Counted from the stretch's first letter, positions 43,388 through 52,589 are shown. The stretch is 64,000 nucleotides of DNA from Anaerolineae bacterium (GCA_030432295.1 JAUIHI010000006.1:1-64000), one strand, 5' to 3'. Numbers and translations are program-made. Notes: generated by a model from the sequence alone, not told the origin.

Positions 43388-44587
43388 TCACTGGTAGGTG
43401 ATGATGTCGGTCGGGCGCACCACCTGAATCCAGCTTTGACCCGGCTTCAGCGGTACATTCTGCTCGCCTGGCCCCAGCCAGCGGGGTGGACTTTCGTCGT
43501 TGGCCCGCCACGTGCCTTCATAGACCCGGCCATCCCGGAAGATGCGAAAATCGCCGAAGCCGTAGAGGTCCACATCTACACCCTTTGTGCCCAGGCTGTC
43601 TTCCACCATATTGGTCAGTTCGTGCTCGGCAAAGAGTACAATCACATTGTCGGTGAAAATCTGTTCGCCGGTTTCGTTGTCAATGTGAACCTGGCCGCCC
43701 TGAAAGCGCACATACTGGTTGCGCTGGGTGTCGTAGCGCCATTCCACCTGATTGCCGCCAGGATAGGGTATCTGAATGGTGCTGGCCTGGCCTGCATCAA
43801 AAGTGGCGGGCACTTCGTTGTACAGGAAACCGGGTCGGCTCCAATCCTTGTCCTTGTCAACGTCCTGTAGCCAGCGGCGCACCCCGTCTGTGCTGGCTTG
43901 CAGCCGGGTGCGATAGTCTGTACCCACGCTGGAAAAGTAGACAGTGTTGCTCGGGTCGTCGATGTCCACGTCCAGATAGGGGAAGCCGACTTCGTTTTTG
44001 AGCAGATAACGAATCTCATCGCTGCCGCCGGAACAGGCCAGCACCCCGTCGTACATCTGGGTCATCCAGATATTGGGCATACGCGCGCTGCGCACAGGCC
44101 CGATGCGGTCGGCACTCTGGCTCTGGTAGAGCGCTGTGATACGGGTCATCGTAAAGCCATCCACAATGTACTCGTAGACCAGATCCGCTTTGCCCAGCCC
44201 ATAGTGGGCAGAGCGCCCCACCGCATCGTTGTTGATACAGATGAATATGGGCCGACTGTGCAGAGGCGCTGTGTCTACCACCTCTTTGCCGGTGAAAGGC
44301 GCAATGTTGGCAGGCAGAGGTGTGGCCGTGGGCGGTACTTCTGGTGTGTCGGTAGGCGGAATCGGTGTGTCGATGGCCTGGGCCGCAGGAACCGGCGTCG
44401 CAATAATCGGCTCACCCGCAGGCAAGGGCGTCTTTGTCGGCGTGGCTGTCGCAGCGGGCGCTTCTGGTCCACAGCCAGCCAGAAGCAGCAGGCTACCCAG
44501 CAGCAGAAGCAGGACAAAAATAGGCAAACGGGAAGCCAGCCGGGCAGGAACCGGAGCGATAGAATTTGAGTAAGAAGAAGCAATCAT
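43388..44587 (-). CDS. DUF3048 lipoprotein (YerB-like)
   Basis: A 399-residue protein from ATG 44585-44587. A lipobox LLLLAGC (Cys39) follows a hydrophobic run, so it should be a membrane-tethered lipoprotein. A ~60-residue Thr/Pro/Ala linker (TATPTKTPLPAG) precedes the DUF3048 domain: RPIFICINNDAVGRSAHYGLGKADLVYEYIVDGFTMTRITALYQS, RIGPVRSARMPNI, YRTRLQASTDGVRR and FLYNEVP. Function is unknown; the location is the outer face of the cytoplasmic membrane. A longer upstream frame exists but has no signal and crosses the divergent promoter region. Confidence 0.88.
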   Translation of the reverse strand: MIASSYSNSIAPVPARLASRLPIFVLLLLLGSLLLLAGCGPEAPAATATPTKTPLPAGEPIIATPVPAAQAIDTPIPPTDTPEVPPTATPLPANIAPFTGKEVVDTAPLHSRPIFICINNDAVGRSAHYGLGKADLVYEYIVDGFTMTRITALYQSQSADRIGPVRSARMPNIWMTQMYDGVLACSGGSDEIRYLLKNEVGFPYLDVDIDDPSNTVYFSSVGTDYRTRLQASTDGVRRWLQDVDKDKDWSRPGFLYNEVPATFDAGQASTIQIPYPGGNQVEWRYDTQRNQYVRFQGGQVHIDNETGEQIFTDNVIVLFAEHELTNMVEDSLGTKGVDVDLYGFGDFRIFRDGRVYEGTWRANDESPPRWLGPGEQNVPLKPGQSWIQVVRPTDIITYQ

Positions 44588-44722
44588 AGAAAGGCCACTG
44601 GTGATTGAATGGAAATCGTCAATGATTTTATTGCCAAGACACGGGCTGCATATCACAGAAAAGTATACCACAGCCCGCATAGATGCAATACTGAATTGCT
44701 CCCTCTGTGGTACAATCCTGAA

Positions 44723-45037
44723 ATGATGAACGTCCCACCCAAGGATAGGACAGAACAGGATAGCCGACTGATCCCCAGTTTGGACTATCTGGCACGCAGC
44801 CAGATGCTCTTGCCTGGGCTGCTCTTTTTGTCCAGCCATGCACCCCTGGCCTTTGTCGCGGGGCAGATGCTCTGGCTGCTCAGCCCCTTCGAGATGCTCT
44901 TTCCCAATGCAAATCTGGGGGCCTGGGCCAGGCTGCTGAGCGATCCCCAGGCGGTCGCATCGCTGAAGCGGCTGGCGGACGGGGCGTTGGTCCACGAGAC
45001 AAATCCCCAAAGAGAGTCTGCCGATGAATCTCTATGA
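44723..45037 (+). CDS. Small hypothetical protein, first gene of the DUF1385 operon
   Basis: A 104-residue protein (ATG 44723, or 44726) with one hydrophobic stretch (LLPGLLFLSSHAPLAFVAGQMLWLLSPFEMLF). TACAAT at 44711-44716 sits only about 7 bp before the start codon, so if it is the -10 the transcript would be almost leaderless; no good -35 is seen. It overlaps the next gene by 14 nt. No family is recognised. Confidence 0.6.
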   Translation: MMNVPPKDRTEQDSRLIPSLDYLARSQMLLPGLLFLSSHAPLAFVAGQMLWLLSPFEMLFPNANLGAWARLLSDPQAVASLKRLADGALVHETNPQRESADESL

Positions 45038-45602
45038 AAGCCCACGCGCCCTCTCCGCTCTCTGGCGAAGGCAGTTGGAAATGGGGTTGGAAGCGGGTGA
45101 AACACCGGTCTTGGCCCTGGGCTGGGACACGCTGCACCCGGACAGTCATTTCCCACTGGCCGCACTGGGGGAACTGGCCCGTCGTCGTCCCGGCGCGGTG
45201 GACCCGCTGGTTGTGGCCGGGGGAGAGGGCGATCTTTGGCTGCTGGGCACAACCCAATGGCCGACAGGAAGGCGAGGGAGCCACACAAGACGCGGGGGCG
45301 TTCTCTATGCCGGAAACGACAGCGCAACCTTTGCCGCGTCTCTGACATTGGCCGAAGCATCCGGCGGGGATATGTCGGGGCCAAGCCTTCCTCTGGGAAT
45401 GGCCTGGCTGCTGACGCCCACTGCCGCGCCCGGCGCTGAACGATCCGAAGGCGAATATCTGCCCTTTGCTCTGGCCGCAGACGAATTTTCTCCCCTGCCT
45501 GTGCCGCCCGCCCCGTCCGATTGGCTGGCGCGGCTGGAAGGCTGGGCGATTGCACTGCTGGCGGTCGGGCTGTTGGTAGCAGCCACTATTAATTCAATTT
45601 GA
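45024..45602 (+). CDS. Hypothetical tail-anchored protein
   Basis: A 192-residue protein. The soluble N-terminal ~165 residues contain [28 protein letters not shown] and a Gly/Asp-rich middle. A single C-terminal membrane helix ([19 protein letters not shown]) suggests tail anchoring. It overlaps the preceding gene and precedes the DUF1385 gene by 37 nt. No function can be assigned. Confidence 0.65.
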   Translation: MNLYESPRALSALWRRQLEMGLEAGETPVLALGWDTLHPDSHFPLAALGELARRRPGAVDPLVVAGGEGDLWLLGTTQWPTGRRGSHTRRGGVLYAGNDSATFAASLTLAEASGGDMSGPSLPLGMAWLLTPTAAPGAERSEGEYLPFALAADEFSPLPVPPAPSDWLARLEGWAIALLAVGLLVAATINSI

Positions 45603-45639
45603 ACAGTCAAGAAACAGTCAAGAATCTGGAGATAAAAGC

Positions 45640-46596
45640 GTGAGCACACAATACTACGGCGGGCAGGCGGTCATCGAAGGGGTGATGATGCGGGGGCGCA
45701 AATCGATGGCAGTGGCCGTGCGCAACCCACAAAACGAAATTGTCCTCCACGAGGAACCCCTGACCGCCAAAATCTACACCAGCAACTGGGGCCAGTGGCC
45801 TTTTGTGCGGGGGCTGGCTATGCTCTGGGACGCGCTGGGGCTGGGGATGCGGGCGCTGATGTGGAGCGCAGATGTGGCGGTTCAGGAAGAGGGGCAGGCC
45901 GAGCCGGTGGAGTTCTCCGGCCCCGTAGCCTGGACGACGATTGCCGTCAGCCTCTCCTTTGCCATCGGCCTCTTCTTTTTGCTGCCCACCTTTGCCAGCC
46001 AATGGCTGGCGGGCTTCTTCGACGATCACGCCGCGGTGGATGCCGTCTTTGAAGGTGCTATCCGGCTGATTCTCTTCGTGCTCTACCTGTGGGCAATTGG
46101 GCTGATGCCCGACATCCGCCGGGTCTTTGGCTATCACGGCGCGGAGCACAAGACGATCAATGCCTATGAGGCAGGCGAAGAGTTGACCGTCGCCAATGTC
46201 CAGCGCTACAGCGTGCAGCACACCCGCTGCGGAACCAGCTTTCTGCTCTATGTGCTGGTGATCAGTATCTTCCTCTTTGCGCCCCTCACCTTTGCCAGCG
46301 TCGAGCCGAACTGGCTGGCCCTGCTGCTGCGCTTTATCACCCGGCTGCTGCTGATCCCGATTGTGGCGGGCATCGCCTACGAGATCATCCGCTTCAGCGC
46401 CAACCACGACAAAAGCCCGGTCATGCGGGCGCTGATTACCCCGGGCCTGCTCCTGCAAAAGCTGACCACCCGGGAACCCGACGACGGAATGGTGGAATGC
46501 GCCATCACCGCACTCCGCCCTGTGCTGGCCGCGGATGGACGGACCGCTGGCGCGCCGGTTCAGGCGCAACCTTCTGGGTTGGTGAGCGCTGATTGA
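45640..46596 (+). CDS. DUF1385 integral membrane protein
   Basis: A 318-residue protein from GTG 45640 with GGAG upstream. It has the family opening [26 protein letters not shown] and the central block [43 protein letters not shown]. There are four or five hydrophobic segments ([70 protein letters not shown]). [11 protein letters not shown] near the end is also typical. The HGAEHK element suggests metal binding. Function remains undetermined in the family. Confidence 0.92.
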   Translation: MSTQYYGGQAVIEGVMMRGRKSMAVAVRNPQNEIVLHEEPLTAKIYTSNWGQWPFVRGLAMLWDALGLGMRALMWSADVAVQEEGQAEPVEFSGPVAWTTIAVSLSFAIGLFFLLPTFASQWLAGFFDDHAAVDAVFEGAIRLILFVLYLWAIGLMPDIRRVFGYHGAEHKTINAYEAGEELTVANVQRYSVQHTRCGTSFLLYVLVISIFLFAPLTFASVEPNWLALLLRFITRLLLIPIVAGIAYEIIRFSANHDKSPVMRALITPGLLLQKLTTREPDDGMVECAITALRPVLAADGRTAGAPVQAQPSGLVSAD

Positions 46597-46609
46597 GTGT
46601 TCTGCAGCG

Positions 46610-46754
46610 GTAGGTCGGACTGGTTGGACATTAAAAAATTGATCGGGTAATGACGTAGGGGCGCTGCTTGCTGCGCCCGACACCTGCGGGCGCAGCAAGC
46701 AGCGCCCCTACAGTTGCCCGGTTATTTTCTTAATTCACAACCAGTCCGACCTAC
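46610..46754. repeat. Nested palindromic (MITE-like) element
   Basis: Outer 16-base inverted repeats (46610-46625, GTAGGTCGGACTGGTT, and 46739-46754) enclose a perfect 25-bp-arm hairpin (46655-46679 and 46687-46711, GTAGGGGCGCTGCTTG...). The intervening text (GATCGGGTAA / TTGCCCGGTT) also pairs partly. The whole 145-nt unit folds on itself and has no ORF. It resembles a miniature inverted-repeat element or a composite of two extragenic palindromes. Confidence 0.75.
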
Positions 46755-46774
46755 AATTTTTCACAGCCACGCAA

Positions 46775-46808
46775 AAAGGCCGGGCGATTATCGCCCGGCC
46801 TTTCATTT
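46775..46808. terminator. Bidirectional intrinsic terminator
   Basis: Perfect 14-base arms (46775-46788 and 46790-46803, AAAGGCCGGGCGAT) around one base, with A-run before and T-run after. It separates the converging DUF1385 operon and the large glycosidase-like gene. Confidence 0.85.
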
Positions 46809-46833
46809 TAACACTTGCCACCTGCCACTCTCT

Positions 46834-49800
46834 CTACTTCGGCATATCCCGCAGCGCGTTGTAGGCGGGGAGGGGTGACCAGTTGTTGGCGACGATACCC
46901 CACTGGGCTTTTTCTGTGCCGTCGGCCACCACCCGGAAGTTGAGATTCCAGAGGAAAGCCGGGCCGACCCAGCCCCAATTGCGCATCATCTGATAGGCTT
47001 CCACTGTCCAGGCCGCCTGCTCTTCGTAGCTGTTGTCGTTGGCATAGGCATAGGCCGGATTGAAAGCGCCGCCTGCGGCCCAACCGAATTCTGTGGGCCA
47101 GATACGTTTGTTGCCGCCGCCCGCGTTGACCGCCCGCTGGCGATAGCCCTCCATTGTGCTGCGGAAGCTCCAGGAGTGATGGGGGCTGTCACAGGCACCG
47201 TTGAAGCTGTTGCCATTGATCTGAATCGCTTCGCAGGCCGTCTCCCACGTATTGGAGGGGGGCACATTGTAGCCGCTGGGGTGTGCGCCAAAGCCGTCGG
47301 CATAGTTGTTCAGACCCGCCGCGAACATCCCATCCATATAGGTGAAGTCGTCCATCGCCAGATTGCCATTGTTGCCCGCGGGCGTCAGCGCACCGCTGAT
47401 CACAAGCATGGACGGACAGGCCGCCTTGATGCTGGCGTAGGAGGGGGCCAGTAGAGCCACATACTCGGCCGGATTGAGGGGTTTGTTGCCCCATTCGTAG
47501 TGCAGATTCTGCTCGTTCCAGACTTCGATAGCCTTCAGCGAAGTGCCACAATACTTGCCCGCCAGCGCACCGTTGAAGTTGGCGAAGGTCTGGGGGTCCT
47601 GGGGCGGGCCACCCACGCTGCCGTCAAAGCCCGGCTCCCGTGCCCAAGGCGGCGAATTGACCGTACTAAAGAGCAGACTGACACCCGAATTGTTGGCCGC
47701 GTTGATGATTCCGTCCAGCGCGCCCCATTGGAAATCGCCCGGATTCGGCTCGAAAACCTTCCACTCCACCTGCTGTTTGACCCAGTTGAAGCCCATGCCG
47801 GTGGTCACATTCATCACCTGACCCGCCTGGTCGTTGTGGACCATATGGGCCTGGACGCCGTAGCCAAAGCTGCCACCGCCAGTCGGAGCCGGGGCGCTGA
47901 CTGCCGGAGCAGCGGCGGCGGGTGCGGCTGCTGGCGCGGATGCTGCCACAGCCACTGGTTCCGGTGCTGGCGGAATGTCGGTGATGACCGCCACACTGTT
48001 GGCCAGGCTGTTGGCACTGGTCAACAGGCCAATCACCCAGCCGGTGACACCGTTGTCCAGATCGATCTGCCACCAGTCCTGGGCGTCATTCTTACCCAGC
48101 ACCCGATAGGTCACACCGGGCTGAACACCCCCTACAATCGGATAGAGTGTGCTCGGTCCCTGACGCACATTGACGAGTTGATCGCTGGAGAGCGTGGCAA
48201 ACTCTGGCTCAGCTACGGCTGGGCTGGCTGCTTCTGCGGCAGTCTCGGCAGCCCCACCGCCGACTGCGCCAGGGCCAAGGGTAATCGATCGGCTGCTGAC
48301 GGCGCTGACCGGGCGATTGTTCTCCACAATCTGCGCATCCACCCGCAGTGCGCCCTGTCCTTCCGGCGCGGCAAAGGCAAAGGCGGGATTGTCCAGCGGG
48401 CGTGCGTCCTGCACCAGAATCGATCCGTCAGGATTGACGACTGTGTAGGCCACGGCCAGGGTGGCGCCGCTGCTGCTGATTGAGCCAATCTGGAACTGGC
48501 GCACCATATCCCACAGGTTGGGGTCCACGTCGTTGGACTCTGTATCCCGCAGAATCGCACGGGTCACATTGTAGCGCCGGATCAGATTCAGCTTGTGGGC
48601 CAGACTGCCCGCGTGTTCCAGATAGACCGTGCGCTCGTAGCCCTGGTCGTCCACATAACTATAGGAATAGGTTCCGGTGGATTCGTCAAAGGTCAACCGG
48701 CTGAGCAGACGCGGGTTGTCCAGGCTGATGTTGACGACTTCCCCTGGGGCGGCGTTGTCTGTGCTGCTCTGCATCTGGCTGATCAGGGGTTGCAGCGCGG
48801 CTTCATAGCCCTTGAGCAGCAGATAGTTGCCGCTGCGCTCCACCGACTGGCTGGGCAGTTCGATCTCCAATTTGTTGCGATCCACCTGATCCGTGGCCCA
48901 GGCCAGGAGCGCGTCCATCTCGCCGCCGGTCTGGAAGGCACGGGGGTCCACCGGTGCGGGGACAATCAGTCTGTCGGCCACCGCGGCCAGCCCAACCCAA
49001 TCGTAGCCAAATGTTTCCCAATCTTCCGCTGAGATTTGTCGGGGGACTTCCACCCGCACGGCCAAGGTTTTGCCAATTTCCGGCGCGTGCAGCCGCTCGG
49101 CCAGCCGGGTGACAAATGCCACAAAATCGGCCCTGGCGCCAGCCTCTGCGTCTACCCCCCGGTAGTCGATGATGACGCCAGGGTGGTTGTTGGCAAGCAG
49201 CCGGTCTGTGATAGCGTTGAGTTGATTCTCCTGCAAGCCCACATCTACCAGCATATTGTTGAGCAGATCGATGCGGGGCATCTCCCCGGCCACCCAATTG
49301 CGCAGCACAGGCAGAATCTGATAGTTGCCCACAGGCACGCCCCGGGTCTCCCCCTCCAACGCGCCATCACCCCGCAGATAGAGACCAGCCACGGCCACCG
49401 AGGCCACGGCGCTATCCGCAAAGGCGGGCAACTGGCCGGACAGCCCCACATTGACCCCTACTTCGGGCAGGGGTGCTGCGCTCTGCACCAGCATAAAGTT
49501 GCCCGGCATCGGGTTGGTCAAGTCGGCGATCACCCGGTCGTCTGCACGGACAACCGCGCTGGGCAGATAGGACCAGGCCCCGTCGCTCCACGTATAGAGA
49601 TCGAGGGTTTCGTAGGGTTCGCTGTCGTTGGGGATGGGAATGCGCAGCACGGCCTTCTGGGGTTCGTCACCGCGAATGTCCAAAGTGTAGACCGGGCTTT
49701 TGGGTTGCAGGAAGTCGGGCATGGCCGCGGCCGCGTCCCGCCACCCATCCCCGGCTGAGCCGCCGACAAAATCAGCCCTGGGAATGCTTTGGAAGGCAGC

Positions 49801-50061
49801 CCGGAAAGAGTTGTCCACAGCTTCGGCAGGAAAGATCAGAGCGGTCCCGTCCGGGTCCAGCAGCGTCGCGCCCCCATCGCCTACACTGGTCAGGGTCAGC
49901 CCCTGAATCCGTTCGAGCAGGCTGACCGGCGGCAGTAGCATAGCCACTGCCAACAGGGCGGGAATGAGGATCAGACTGGCGACTGTAGCGGCTGAACCTT
50001 CCAGCATAGAGGCCAGGTTGCGTCCAAAGCCGGGACGTTCGTTGTAGTTCATTCGTTGCAT
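46834..50061 (-). CDS. Membrane-anchored multidomain glycosidase-like protein (GH18-like + SH3b + clan-A barrel)
   Basis: A 1075-residue protein from ATG 50059-50061 (AAGGAAA upstream). The N-terminal TM (AATVASLILIPALLAVAMLLPPVSLL) is a signal anchor. A GH18-like barrel follows at about 250-450 (GVIIDYRGVDAEAGARADFVAFVTRLAERL, YDWVGLAAVADRL), but the DxxDxDxE catalytic signature is absent. An SH3b domain lies near 640-705 (LVNVRQGPSTLYPIVGGVQPG ... GWVIGLL), then an Ala/Pro linker. The C-terminal ~330-residue TIM barrel has candidate acid/base Glu in IEVWNEQNLHYEW and nucleophile Glu in RIWPTEFGWAAG, as in clan GH-A (GH5/GH39-like). Likely cell-wall or polysaccharide hydrolase on the outer face. 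Confidence 0.82.
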   Translation of the reverse strand: MQRMNYNERPGFGRNLASMLEGSAATVASLILIPALLAVAMLLPPVSLLERIQGLTLTSVGDGGATLLDPDGTALIFPAEAVDNSFRAAFQSIPRADFVGGSAGDGWRDAAAAMPDFLQPKSPVYTLDIRGDEPQKAVLRIPIPNDSEPYETLDLYTWSDGAWSYLPSAVVRADDRVIADLTNPMPGNFMLVQSAAPLPEVGVNVGLSGQLPAFADSAVASVAVAGLYLRGDGALEGETRGVPVGNYQILPVLRNWVAGEMPRIDLLNNMLVDVGLQENQLNAITDRLLANNHPGVIIDYRGVDAEAGARADFVAFVTRLAERLHAPEIGKTLAVRVEVPRQISAEDWETFGYDWVGLAAVADRLIVPAPVDPRAFQTGGEMDALLAWATDQVDRNKLEIELPSQSVERSGNYLLLKGYEAALQPLISQMQSSTDNAAPGEVVNISLDNPRLLSRLTFDESTGTYSYSYVDDQGYERTVYLEHAGSLAHKLNLIRRYNVTRAILRDTESNDVDPNLWDMVRQFQIGSISSSGATLAVAYTVVNPDGSILVQDARPLDNPAFAFAAPEGQGALRVDAQIVENNRPVSAVSSRSITLGPGAVGGGAAETAAEAASPAVAEPEFATLSSDQLVNVRQGPSTLYPIVGGVQPGVTYRVLGKNDAQDWWQIDLDNGVTGWVIGLLTSANSLANSVAVITDIPPAPEPVAVAASAPAAAPAAAAPAVSAPAPTGGGSFGYGVQAHMVHNDQAGQVMNVTTGMGFNWVKQQVEWKVFEPNPGDFQWGALDGIINAANNSGVSLLFSTVNSPPWAREPGFDGSVGGPPQDPQTFANFNGALAGKYCGTSLKAIEVWNEQNLHYEWGNKPLNPAEYVALLAPSYASIKAACPSMLVISGALTPAGNNGNLAMDDFTYMDGMFAAGLNNYADGFGAHPSGYNVPPSNTWETACEAIQINGNSFNGACDSPHHSWSFRSTMEGYRQRAVNAGGGNKRIWPTEFGWAAGGAFNPAYAYANDNSYEEQAAWTVEAYQMMRNWGWVGPAFLWNLNFRVVADGTEKAQWGIVANNWSPLPAYNALRDMPK

Positions 50062-50422
50062 AATTGTTGGTTTTCCTTCACATTCCAGTCACTCCAACTC
50101 CGAATCCCGAAGCTGCTGACAGGAAAAATACGCGTCCCATATCATAGCATAGGCGGTGAGTGGCACAAAAAACACCCGCTTTCGCCACCTTTACGCCTTC
50201 CAAAAACAGATTGTACCCAGTGTCTACAGGTGTGTAAGCCGCCAAGCCAGCCTGGGGAAAGTCAGATTTGTGAGCCTTTGGTTCTGGTTGTATACGTGCT
50301 TCGTGCTATACTGGGGCACAGACTCTGCGCGTGCCCTACTGTATTGTGCGTATTCGCCTGTTGCTTCCCGGTCTGTTTGACAACGTTTCTGCAACGCTTC
50401 TCCTACGTAGTGATTTCACCGA
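50062..50422. other. Intergenic region, 361 bp
   Basis: Divergent spacer between the glycosidase-like gene and the 446-aa membrane protein. A TATACT hexamer lies at 50307-50312, but its -35 is poor. I see no ORF, tRNA or long palindrome. Confidence 0.5.
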
Positions 50423-51763
50423 ATGACATTTCGAATCTCCACTCCAAAAACTGGTCCGCGGTCTGGTCGCCGTTGGCTGCAATGGCTCCTTCTGGCCGGC
50501 TTTGTGTTCAGCCTGCTCATCGGTGCTGGCGCGCTGTTGGGCATTTTTCTGCTGCCCAATGTAGAAGAGGAAGCAGCCCAGGTCATTTCAGACCCGCTTT
50601 TGCTGGTCGAGCCAGCGCGCATCCCCCCCCATCTGGCCCTGCTGCAATTGGCCGGGGCCGACGGTGACGGACTTGTGCGTCAGGCGGCCAATGCGGGTGA
50701 ACGGACACTGGCCTACGCCATTTTAATCTACGACGGCACGCTGACCCCTTCCCGTCAGGCCAACGAATCCCTGCGGGTGGGCCGTCTCTTTCTGGCAGAC
50801 GGCGACGCTGTGCGCGGGGTGGCTGCATTCAATCGGGCACGCACAGCCGCGCTCTTTGCGCTGCCTATGCCGCCCCTGGAGCGGGGACAATTGCTGGCGC
50901 GCAGCGCGGAAGGACTGTTGCAGGCCGATGATCTGGCGGGCAGCCTGCAAAGCGCGTTGCAGGCCCAGCACGTGGCTGCCCAGGCCGCTGGGCTGCTTCC
51001 GGCCCAGCGGGTGCAGATTCTCCAATCAGTGGAGCCAATCATTCGTGCCCACGGCAGCAGCGAGGAAGTTCAACGTTTGACCGAACTTCTGCGTTCTCCT
51101 GGTCAGACGCCGCCCAGGGTAGCACTGATCAGCCGTCTGCCCGAACTGCGAGCCGACTACCCCAAGCCCGTCGCGCTGGATGAGGCCCACAGTCAACGCA
51201 TCTCCGCGGCCCAACTACTGATCGATCGCATTCTTCTGACCGGTGGGCAGGACATCGACCCGGAGCGGGGTGGGCTGGTGCAGGCAATGCAGGCAGAAGA
51301 CGTCCTGTGGACGGAACTCTACGCTGGGTGGAACGACCCGGCCCTGCAACTGGCCCAGCGCCACAGCCTTCTCCTGGACTATCGCAATTGGCTGCTGGTG
51401 AAGCAGCAGGCCGCCCAAGGGGGCTTTGGTCTGCGTCTGGTGGAAAGCTGGGAAAGTGAGCAGACGAATATCCGCATCCAATTGGGCCGGGTGATGGGCG
51501 AAATGAACGCGCTGATCGCTGCTCAGGTCAACGAAGAGACGGACCCGCTGAGACGGCCTGTCCTGCGTCTGGAAACCCTGCAATGGCTGGCGTTGCAGGC
51601 CGAGTTGGGCTTTTATCCCAATGCGCCTCTGGGCGATCTGAGCAGCCAGATGGAGGCGACCCAGGCCGAATTGGAGACGTTGGCTGTGCCGCCGGACCTG
51701 CCTCTCTTCTACGAGATTGGGGGCGATGCACCGGGCTTTCGCATTGCCCGGCGCTATCAGTAG
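50423..51763 (+). CDS. Membrane-anchored helical-repeat protein
   Basis: A 446-residue protein. A single N-terminal TM (WLQWLLLAGFVFSLLIGAGALLGIFLL) is followed by a ~380-residue Leu/Ala-rich alpha-helical domain. The helices look like TPR-type pairs (TLAYAILIYDGTLTPSRQANESLRVGRLFLADGDAVRGVAAFNRARTAALF, LLQADDLAGSLQSALQAQHVA). It has no catalytic motif. The probable role is scaffolding on the outer face of the membrane. Confidence 0.75.
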   Translation: MTFRISTPKTGPRSGRRWLQWLLLAGFVFSLLIGAGALLGIFLLPNVEEEAAQVISDPLLLVEPARIPPHLALLQLAGADGDGLVRQAANAGERTLAYAILIYDGTLTPSRQANESLRVGRLFLADGDAVRGVAAFNRARTAALFALPMPPLERGQLLARSAEGLLQADDLAGSLQSALQAQHVAAQAAGLLPAQRVQILQSVEPIIRAHGSSEEVQRLTELLRSPGQTPPRVALISRLPELRADYPKPVALDEAHSQRISAAQLLIDRILLTGGQDIDPERGGLVQAMQAEDVLWTELYAGWNDPALQLAQRHSLLLDYRNWLLVKQQAAQGGFGLRLVESWESEQTNIRIQLGRVMGEMNALIAAQVNEETDPLRRPVLRLETLQWLALQAELGFYPNAPLGDLSSQMEATQAELETLAVPPDLPLFYEIGGDAPGFRIARRYQ

Positions 51764-51852
51764 AGGACTCAGGACGCAAATCGCCCAGAAACCATTGGTT
51801 TTTGCAGGTCTTTGGTCTTGATTCTGTTCTGTGGACGTGGGCAAAACGGCGG

Positions 51853-51881
51853 TTGACACATTCGGCCAACCGTTTTATACT
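51853..51881 (+). promoter_or_regulatory. Near-consensus sigma-70 promoter in a gene-free gap
   Basis: Perfect TTGACA (51853-51858), 17-bp spacer and TATACT (51876-51881). This is the best promoter match in the window. It is followed by no ORF before the terminator at 52031. Confidence 0.8.
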
Positions 51882-51887
51882 ACTCCT

Positions 51888-52065
51888 ACACCGATTTGGC
51901 CCCACCCGGTCGGTATTGAAGAGTCAACTTTGGTTTTTCAATTCAGTTGAAACAGAGGATAAATCTTGACGGATCGCACGATTCCGCACAAGGCACCGAA
52001 TCGGTGCAAGACCCTATATTTTGGGAGCTAACACCCAAGCGCGTCATGCTGCTTGGGTGTTTTTA
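51888..52065 (+). ncRNA. Candidate small RNA (about 178 nt)
   Basis: The unit begins at a consensus promoter and ends at a 10-bp-arm intrinsic terminator (ACACCCAAGC / GCTTGGGTGT, then TTTTTAT). Between them are ACCGA...TCGGT (51890-51914) and the strong hairpin GCACCGAATCGGTGC (51995-52009). The size resembles 6S RNA, but I cannot match 6S, tmRNA, SRP or RNase P consensus. It could instead be an attenuated leader of the SWIM-protein gene at 52163. Confidence 0.45.
52031..52065 (+). terminator. Intrinsic terminator of the candidate small RNA
   Basis: Perfect 10-base arms (52031-52040 and 52051-52060) with a 10-base loop, followed by TTTTTAT. It sits 98 nt upstream of the SWIM gene. Confidence 0.85.
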
Positions 52066-52162
52066 TATCTACATTGCACCTCTGTAGACCATTTCAATAC
52101 CAATTTTCGAAGCGTTGCCGAAACATCTCTTACCGGTGACACATTCACGAAAGGATCAGAAA

Positions 52163-52411
52163 ATGGACGCAATTGCCAGTCGCATCATCAAAGCCCGCCA
52201 GTACGCGGCGGAACGGGATACGCGTATCCACGTCATCAGCTTTGAAGTTCAGATTGACGGCGACAACTCCAACCACCAGGTCAGCTATAACCGGGGCACA
52301 TGGGGTTGTGACTGCGAGGAATCTATCCGCCGGGGTATCTGCGCCCACATTATGGCGATGGAAGAAATTATGGGGGATACTGTTCAGCCCGCATTGGTGG
52401 CTGCAGGATAG
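52163..52411 (+). CDS. Small SWIM zinc-finger protein
   Basis: An 82-residue protein from ATG 52163 with AAGGA upstream; an ATG at 52115 lacks an RBS. The C-terminal half is a SWIM motif CxC-x8-CxH: Cys49, Cys51, Cys60, His62 (CDCEESIRRGICAHIMAM). The N-terminus is a short beta hairpin with HVISFEVQ. SWIM fingers bind DNA or protein partners. It is unusually small: a SWIM domain with almost nothing else. It closes with its own terminator. Confidence 0.85.
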   Translation: MDAIASRIIKARQYAAERDTRIHVISFEVQIDGDNSNHQVSYNRGTWGCDCEESIRRGICAHIMAMEEIMGDTVQPALVAAG

Positions 52412-52437
52412 AACAAAAAACTGAATAGCGTGTGAGC

Positions 52438-52471
52438 AGAGCGCCGGGCTCAATCCCGGCGCTCTTTCTTT
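52438..52471 (+). terminator. Intrinsic terminator after the SWIM gene
   Basis: Perfect 11-base arms (52438-52448 and 52455-52465, AGAGCGCCGGG) with a 6-base loop, then TTCTTT. Confidence 0.85.
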
Positions 52472-52589
52472 GGCAACAACCGCCGAAGATGGGGTGGGGC
52501 GGTAGAATTTGACACCACCCGATGATTTCGAGCCTATCCGGGCCTGTGCGATAATAGGCGACGGTAGCTATTCATCTTTTGGACCGGGT

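Larger units (their letters stand above)
51764..52162. other. Intergenic region, 399 bp, with its own transcription unit
   Basis: Holds a consensus promoter (51853-51881), a structured ~180-nt stretch and a strong terminator (52031-52065), listed separately. Nothing in it reads as a conserved protein. Confidence 0.6.

Noticed and set aside
51888-52065. 6S RNA, SRP RNA, tmRNA or RNase P RNA
   Set aside because: Size would allow 6S, but a terminal closing stem with a central bubble could not be drawn. Conserved motifs of the other three are absent.
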